64,000 nt of DNA from Pantoea rwandensis (GTDB taxonomy: Bacteria; Pseudomonadota; Gammaproteobacteria; Enterobacterales; Enterobacteriaceae): NCBI RefSeq assembly GCF_000759475.1, contig NZ_CP009454.1:1426001-1490000 (forward strand). Reading direction: 5' to 3'. The position numbers and the translations under genes were made by a program. The notes beneath the pieces are model-generated. The model saw only the letters and a list, made by a program, of their open reading frames with translations. It did not search any database and had not been told where the DNA came from. Positions 59,784 through 64,000 of the stretch are shown here, one piece after another (within the stretch, counting starts at the first letter, position 1; every line of letters begins with the position of its first letter).

Positions 59784-62513
59784 TTATCCCACGCCCAACA
59801 CTTTCCTGGCCTCACGCGCCACGTTCGCCATCTCATCACTCAATTCCAACAATTCCGGCTCCAGCGCTTCGATATCACTCTCCTGATGCAGACTCTTCTC
59901 CAGCTGCTGACACAGCTGTTTCAGTCTGGGCACGCCGCTGTAGCTGGCGCTGCCGTGCAGTTTGTGGATGATCTCGCGCAGGCCATTAACATCATTACTG
60001 GCCATGGAACTCTCCACGCGCGCCTCCACTTCCGGCAGGAAATCCAGCAGCATCTGCAGCAGATCGCGCGCCAGATCTGGTTTATTGGCGGCCTGACGCA
60101 GTGCCAGCGCCCAGTCGAGCGACGGCGCAACATCTGGCAGCGGTGTGGGTGCCGCCGTGGGGTTCGGGGCATAACGCTGCAGCAGCTGGCTCAGTTTGCC
60201 TTCGTCAATCGGCTTCGCCAGATAATCATTCATCCCGGCACCAATCAGCTGCTGGCGCTCGCCATCCAGTGCATGTGCAGTGACCGCGACAATCGGGGTA
60301 TTCGCATGTAGCGGCAGGCTGCGAATGATTTCACTGGCGCGAATGCCGTCAATATCCGGCATCTGGATATCCATTAAAATCACATCCAGCTTGTGTAACC
60401 GCGCCTGGCGGATGGCCTGTTCCGCGTTGTCGCACAGAATGATGTGCTGAACCTGCTCCTCCAGCAGCGCACCAATTAATTTCAGATTGGCAGGATTGTC
60501 ATCCACCGCCATCACCGTCAGCGGCTGGCGGGTACTGTGCGGTAAGGCATCGTTGTGCAAACTGTGTAAATCCAGCAGCATCGGCAACAAGCGCGTCAGT
60601 GAGACGGGTTTGGCGATGCAGCCGGCGATGCCACGTGCGCGCAAATCGTCGGCGAACAGCATCATCTCGCTGGGCAGCGCCAGCAGTACCGAATCGGCAT
60701 GCGCGCGCAGCCGCTGAATTAACGCATCCGGCAGCGTGGCGGGGTGAGGATCGTTCACCGGCAATCCCATCAACAACAGCGGGAAGCGGGTATCCGGCAG
60801 CGCTTCCAGTGAAGTGAAATGCTGAACCTGCAGCGGCGTGATGCTGAGCATCTCCTGTACCGCTTTCGCCACCGCGGCATGGGGTTCGATATAGGCTAAC
60901 GGGATGGCGCGCAGATCTTCCAGCATGCGCGGGATGGGCGGCGCGTTGGGATTGAGATCGAGATGAACGTGCACCCAGAAAGTGGATCCCTGGTTCTGAC
61001 GGCTGTGGAATGCAATCTCTCCGCCCATCTCCGACACCAGTTTTTGCGTGATCACCAGACCCAAACCGGTGCCGCCGTGGCGGCGGGAAATACTCGCATC
61101 GGCCTGACGGAACGCCTGGAACAGCTGTGACTGTTGCTGCTCAGAAATGCCAATGCCGGTGTCGTGTACCTGAATTTCCAGTTCAACGCGCGTGGTGCTC
61201 AGGCTACGCAGCTCAACACGCAAATCGATGTGCCCCTGCTCAGTAAACTTAATGGCATTACCAATCAGGTTAATCATGATCTGCTGTAAACGCAGCGGGT
61301 CGCCAATCACATTATCCGGCACCTGTTTTTCCAGACAAACGGTGATCTCCAGCCCTTTGTCATGTGCTGAAGGTGCCAGCAGCACCAGGGTTTCATCCAG
61401 CGTGGCGCGGAGCGGGAAGGGGATCGATTCCAGCACCAGCTTGCCGGCTTCGAGTTTCGAGAAATCCAGCACATCGTTGATGATGCTCAGCAGGTTATTG
61501 GCCGAGCGCTCAATAGTGCTCATATAATCGCGCTGGTTGGTGCTCAGTCCGGTTTTCAGCATCTGACGGGTAAAGCCAATCACTCCGTTGAGCGGTGTTC
61601 GTAATTCATGCGACATATTGGCGAGGAATTCGGATTTGATACGCGCCGCTTCCTGCGCGCGCTTCTTCGCTAAATCCAGCTCGACGTTTTGAATCTCCAG
61701 CTGTTCCAGGGTTTCACGCAGATCGTAGGTGGCCTGATCGATATTCTGCTGCATCTCTTCGTGATAGGCAGTGAGCGACATCGCCATGGCATTGATGCCG
61801 TTTTTCAGAATGCTCAGTTCGCCCAGCATGTAGCCATCAACGCGGCTGTCGAGTTGGCCGCGACGGATGCGGTCCACGGTGGAAACCATGTTCCGAATCG
61901 GCCCGGTGACGTCGCGCATCAGACGATAGGCAAACAGCATGGCGATGCACAAACAAAACAGTAAGAGCAAAGTGGCCACAAACACCTCTTTGTACTGCTC
62001 CAGCCGCACCGATTGCAGATCGAGTTCAATGGCCACATACCCCAACGGATTCCCCGCGGGTTTGGCATCTTCACCGGGCAGTTCGTCTACGGAATAGCGT
62101 TCGGAGATAATCGGGGTTCGCAGCACCATCAAATTGCCGTGGCGCTCCACCGATACACCATCTTCCAGCGTCGAGATGTCTTCTTTTTGCAATAACGCGA
62201 GGTTTTGGTTGTTGTTCGAGGTGACGTAGATGTGATTGTTGTTGTCGAAAATGGTAATGGCACGGACAATATCGGAATGACGACGATGCAGCAGGCTGAC
62301 CAGCTCGCGAATCGCATCACGATTGTGCCAGGTCATGCCGTATTCGCTGGAGACAGCCAGCGGTTCAATAATGTTCGATCCGGCATCGCGCACCTGATGT
62401 TGTAATTCGTTATAACGATGCACCACGAAGAAGGTACTGAGCAGCAGACCAATCATTAACGTTGGCGCCAGTATCAAAATCATCATTCGCGCCCGCAGGC
62501 TATATTTGGTCAT
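59784..62513 (-). CDS. barA: BarA, hybrid sensor histidine kinase
   Basis: Tripartite membrane kinase that phosphorylates UvrY, sensing acetate and formate in E. coli. Two N-terminal transmembrane segments flank a periplasmic loop (about 30-180), followed by HAMP (about 200-250). The kinase domain has His302 in [12 protein letters not shown] and HATPase_c with GGTGLGLVI. The receiver domain has Asp715 in [11 protein letters not shown] and the C-terminal HPt domain has His853 in [12 protein letters not shown] use the ATG at 62513 (909 residues; E. coli 918). Its downstream target csrB lies at 48459 in this window. Confidence 0.96.
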   Translation of the reverse strand: MTKYSLRARMMILILAPTLMIGLLLSTFFVVHRYNELQHQVRDAGSNIIEPLAVSSEYGMTWHNRDAIRELVSLLHRRHSDIVRAITIFDNNNHIYVTSNNNQNLALLQKEDISTLEDGVSVERHGNLMVLRTPIISERYSVDELPGEDAKPAGNPLGYVAIELDLQSVRLEQYKEVFVATLLLLFCLCIAMLFAYRLMRDVTGPIRNMVSTVDRIRRGQLDSRVDGYMLGELSILKNGINAMAMSLTAYHEEMQQNIDQATYDLRETLEQLEIQNVELDLAKKRAQEAARIKSEFLANMSHELRTPLNGVIGFTRQMLKTGLSTNQRDYMSTIERSANNLLSIINDVLDFSKLEAGKLVLESIPFPLRATLDETLVLLAPSAHDKGLEITVCLEKQVPDNVIGDPLRLQQIMINLIGNAIKFTEQGHIDLRVELRSLSTTRVELEIQVHDTGIGISEQQQSQLFQAFRQADASISRRHGGTGLGLVITQKLVSEMGGEIAFHSRQNQGSTFWVHVHLDLNPNAPPIPRMLEDLRAIPLAYIEPHAAVAKAVQEMLSITPLQVQHFTSLEALPDTRFPLLLMGLPVNDPHPATLPDALIQRLRAHADSVLLALPSEMMLFADDLRARGIAGCIAKPVSLTRLLPMLLDLHSLHNDALPHSTRQPLTVMAVDDNPANLKLIGALLEEQVQHIILCDNAEQAIRQARLHKLDVILMDIQMPDIDGIRASEIIRSLPLHANTPIVAVTAHALDGERQQLIGAGMNDYLAKPIDEGKLSQLLQRYAPNPTAAPTPLPDVAPSLDWALALRQAANKPDLARDLLQMLLDFLPEVEARVESSMASNDVNGLREIIHKLHGSASYSGVPRLKQLCQQLEKSLHQESDIEALEPELLELSDEMANVAREARKVLGVG

Positions 62514-62604
62514 AATTGTGGCCTGGCAACTCCTGGCATTGATATCCCTGTGCACAATCCGCTTGCGATGGCACACCCCATTAATTTAGAGAATTCACAA
62601 CACT

Positions 62605-63921
62605 ATGGCGCAATTTTACTCCGCAAAACAGCGTGTGGCGACAAAGCAGCGTATTACCGTCACTATCGAAGACCTTGACCCCTTTGGACAAGGTGTTGCG
62701 CGCCATAATGGCAAAGCGATGTTTGTCAGCGGCGCACTGCCGGGTGAACAGGCCGAAGTCATGGTCGTGGAAGATAAACGTCAGTTCTCGCGGGCCAAAG
62801 CCAAAAAGATTACTCAGCCGAGCGCACAGCGGGAAAAACCGCGCTGCGTGCACTTTGGTGTCTGCGGTGGCTGCCAGCAACAGCATGCCGCGATCGCGTT
62901 ACAGGAGGAGAGTAAAGCACGTGCGCTGAGCCGAATGCTGAGTCGGGATGCGCCTTTGCCGGTGCAGGTAAATGAGATCATCCGTGGCAACACCTGGGGC
63001 TACCGCCGCCGCGCTCGCCTGGGACTGCAATGGCAGCCTAAACAGCAACGTTTGCTGATGGGTTTCCGCCAGGCAGCAACCAATGATTTAGTGGCGCTAA
63101 GCCAATGCCCCATTTTGGTGCCCGAGCTTGAGGCGTTACTCCAGCCATTGCACCACTGCCTCAGCACCCTGCAGGCCGCACGGCGACTGGGCCATGTCGA
63201 GTTAGTGCTGGCGGACAATGGCCCGGTGATGGTGCTGCGTCATCTTGATGCATTGTCCGCGGGCGATCGTGCAAAACTGGAACGCTTTTCGCATGAGCAT
63301 CAGCTGATGCTCTATCTGGCCGACGGCGGCGACACTTTGCAGCCGCTGGGGGATTATGCACCGTTCTACCAATCGTTTGATTTGAAACTGACTTTCAGCC
63401 CGCAGGATTTCATTCAGGTGAATGATGGCGTGAATCAGCAGATGGTGGCAAAAGCCATTGAATGGCTCGATTTACAGCCCGAAGATCGGGTGCTGGATCT
63501 GTTTTGCGGTATGGGTAATTTCACTTTGCCTGTAGGAAAGTTCGTACAAAATGCTGTGGGTGTGGAGGGTGTTGCAGCTTTAGTCCATCAGGCAGCGTAT
63601 AATGCTGAGTTGAATAATCTTAAAAATGTCCGCTTTTTCCAGCACAACCTGGAAGAAGACGTTGCCCACCAGCCGTGGGCAGCGCAGGGATTTAACAAGG
63701 TGTTACTGGATCCAGCACGTGCTGGGGCCGCGGGTGTGATGTCGCATATCGTTAAACTTGCGCCACAACGCGTGGTCTATGTTTCCTGTAACCCAACAAC
63801 ACTTGCGCGCGACAGTCAGGCATTACTGTCGGCGGGCTACCATTTGGAAAGGGTCGCGATGCTGGATATGTTCCCTCATACCAGTCATCTCGAGTCCATG
63901 GTGCTGTTTAGCAAAGCATAA
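62605..63921 (+). CDS. rlmD: RlmD (RumA), 23S rRNA m5U1939 methyltransferase
   Basis: Iron-sulfur methyltransferase for U1939 of 23S rRNA. The N-terminal TRAM domain (about 10-70) is followed by the cluster ligands Cys81, Cys87, Cys90 and Cys168. The SAM motif is [16 protein letters not shown] and the nucleophile is Cys395 in [12 protein letters not shown]. Length 438 (E. coli 433). Divergent from barA and followed after 32 bp by relA. Confidence 0.96.
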   Translation: MAQFYSAKQRVATKQRITVTIEDLDPFGQGVARHNGKAMFVSGALPGEQAEVMVVEDKRQFSRAKAKKITQPSAQREKPRCVHFGVCGGCQQQHAAIALQEESKARALSRMLSRDAPLPVQVNEIIRGNTWGYRRRARLGLQWQPKQQRLLMGFRQAATNDLVALSQCPILVPELEALLQPLHHCLSTLQAARRLGHVELVLADNGPVMVLRHLDALSAGDRAKLERFSHEHQLMLYLADGGDTLQPLGDYAPFYQSFDLKLTFSPQDFIQVNDGVNQQMVAKAIEWLDLQPEDRVLDLFCGMGNFTLPVGKFVQNAVGVEGVAALVHQAAYNAELNNLKNVRFFQHNLEEDVAHQPWAAQGFNKVLLDPARAGAAGVMSHIVKLAPQRVVYVSCNPTTLARDSQALLSAGYHLERVAMLDMFPHTSHLESMVLFSKA

Positions 63922-63953
63922 ACGGCGTTTTCGTCGTTATGGCAGGAGAGGAT

Positions 63954-64000
63954 ATGGTTGCGGTTAGAAGTGCGCATTTGAATACGGAAGGGGAATTTGC
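63954..64000 (+). CDS. relA: RelA, GTP pyrophosphokinase (3' truncated by window end)
   Basis: The first 15 codons, reading MVAVRSAHLNTEGEF, match the N-terminus of RelA, the ribosome-associated (p)ppGpp synthetase, and the barA-rlmD-relA order is that of E. coli. A strong ribosome site (AGGAG) lies 9 bp before the ATG. The rest of the gene is beyond the window. Confidence 0.93.
   Translation, partial: MVAVRSAHLNTEGEF

Overview
The window is a chromosomal backbone segment of an enterobacterium. Gene content and order follow the Escherichia coli lplT-to-relA region closely. The Erwiniaceae, probably Pantoea or a close relative, are suggested by three things: an outer-membrane factor gene directly after mdtC, intergenic palindromes of a type I associate with Pantoea and Erwinia, and protein sequences that are recognisable but clearly diverged from E. 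coli. The genus is an inference. I see no prophage, insertion sequence, CRISPR array or resistance island.

Layout. 1-7207: end of mdtB, all of mdtC and a NodT-type outer-membrane lipoprotein, forming a drug-efflux operon. 7208-7783 is a non-coding junction. 7784-11121: aas-lplT (lysophospholipid recycling). 11324-14312, minus strand: tas, ygdR, ygdQ, mutH. 14313-14984: a non-coding region with a cluster of DnaA boxes at the position of the DnaA-reactivating locus DARS2. 14985-19562: rppH-ptsP and lgt-thyA. 19743-33293: ppdA-ppdB-ygdB-ppdC-recC-ptrA-recB-recD, giving pseudopilins, pitrilysin and the complete RecBCD enzyme. argA (minus) and amiC (plus) are divergent around an ArgR operator. 36335-36667: three tandem initiator tRNA genes. 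36872-42367: mltA, tcdA, csdE/csdA, ygdI, the small RNA GcvB and its divergent activator gene gcvA. 42418-43906: ygdD and rlmM, followed by a tandem cluster of ERIC elements. 44455-47636, minus strand: xni, ppnN, queF. 47699-50401: syd, the small RNA CsrB, yqcC, truC, yqcA. 50528-59587: a divergent galactarate/glucarate catabolic cluster (garD against gudP-gudX-gudD-garL-garR-garK). 59784-63921: barA and rlmD. The first codons of relA close the window.

How the genes connect. The sugar-acid cluster appears to encode a whole route: uptake (GudP), the two dehydratases (GarD, GudD), aldolase (GarL), reductase (GarR) and glycerate kinase (GarK). In E. coli these are split between two loci. BarA, CsrB and a UvrY-type operator upstream of csrB are all present, so both ends of the BarA-UvrY-Csr signalling route lie within about 14 kb. 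RecB, RecC and RecD form one enzyme. CsdA, CsdE and TcdA are partners in tRNA t6A cyclisation. GcvA and GcvB are a linked regulator pair.

Most of the window is ordinary conserved backbone. The points most worth a second look are the 35-residue Ser/Thr tract in MdtB, the duplicated 57-bp 3' end of garK, the ERIC array with a 96-bp period, the DARS2-like DnaA-box cluster, the dispersed 20-bp palindromes, and the merged gar/gud divergon.
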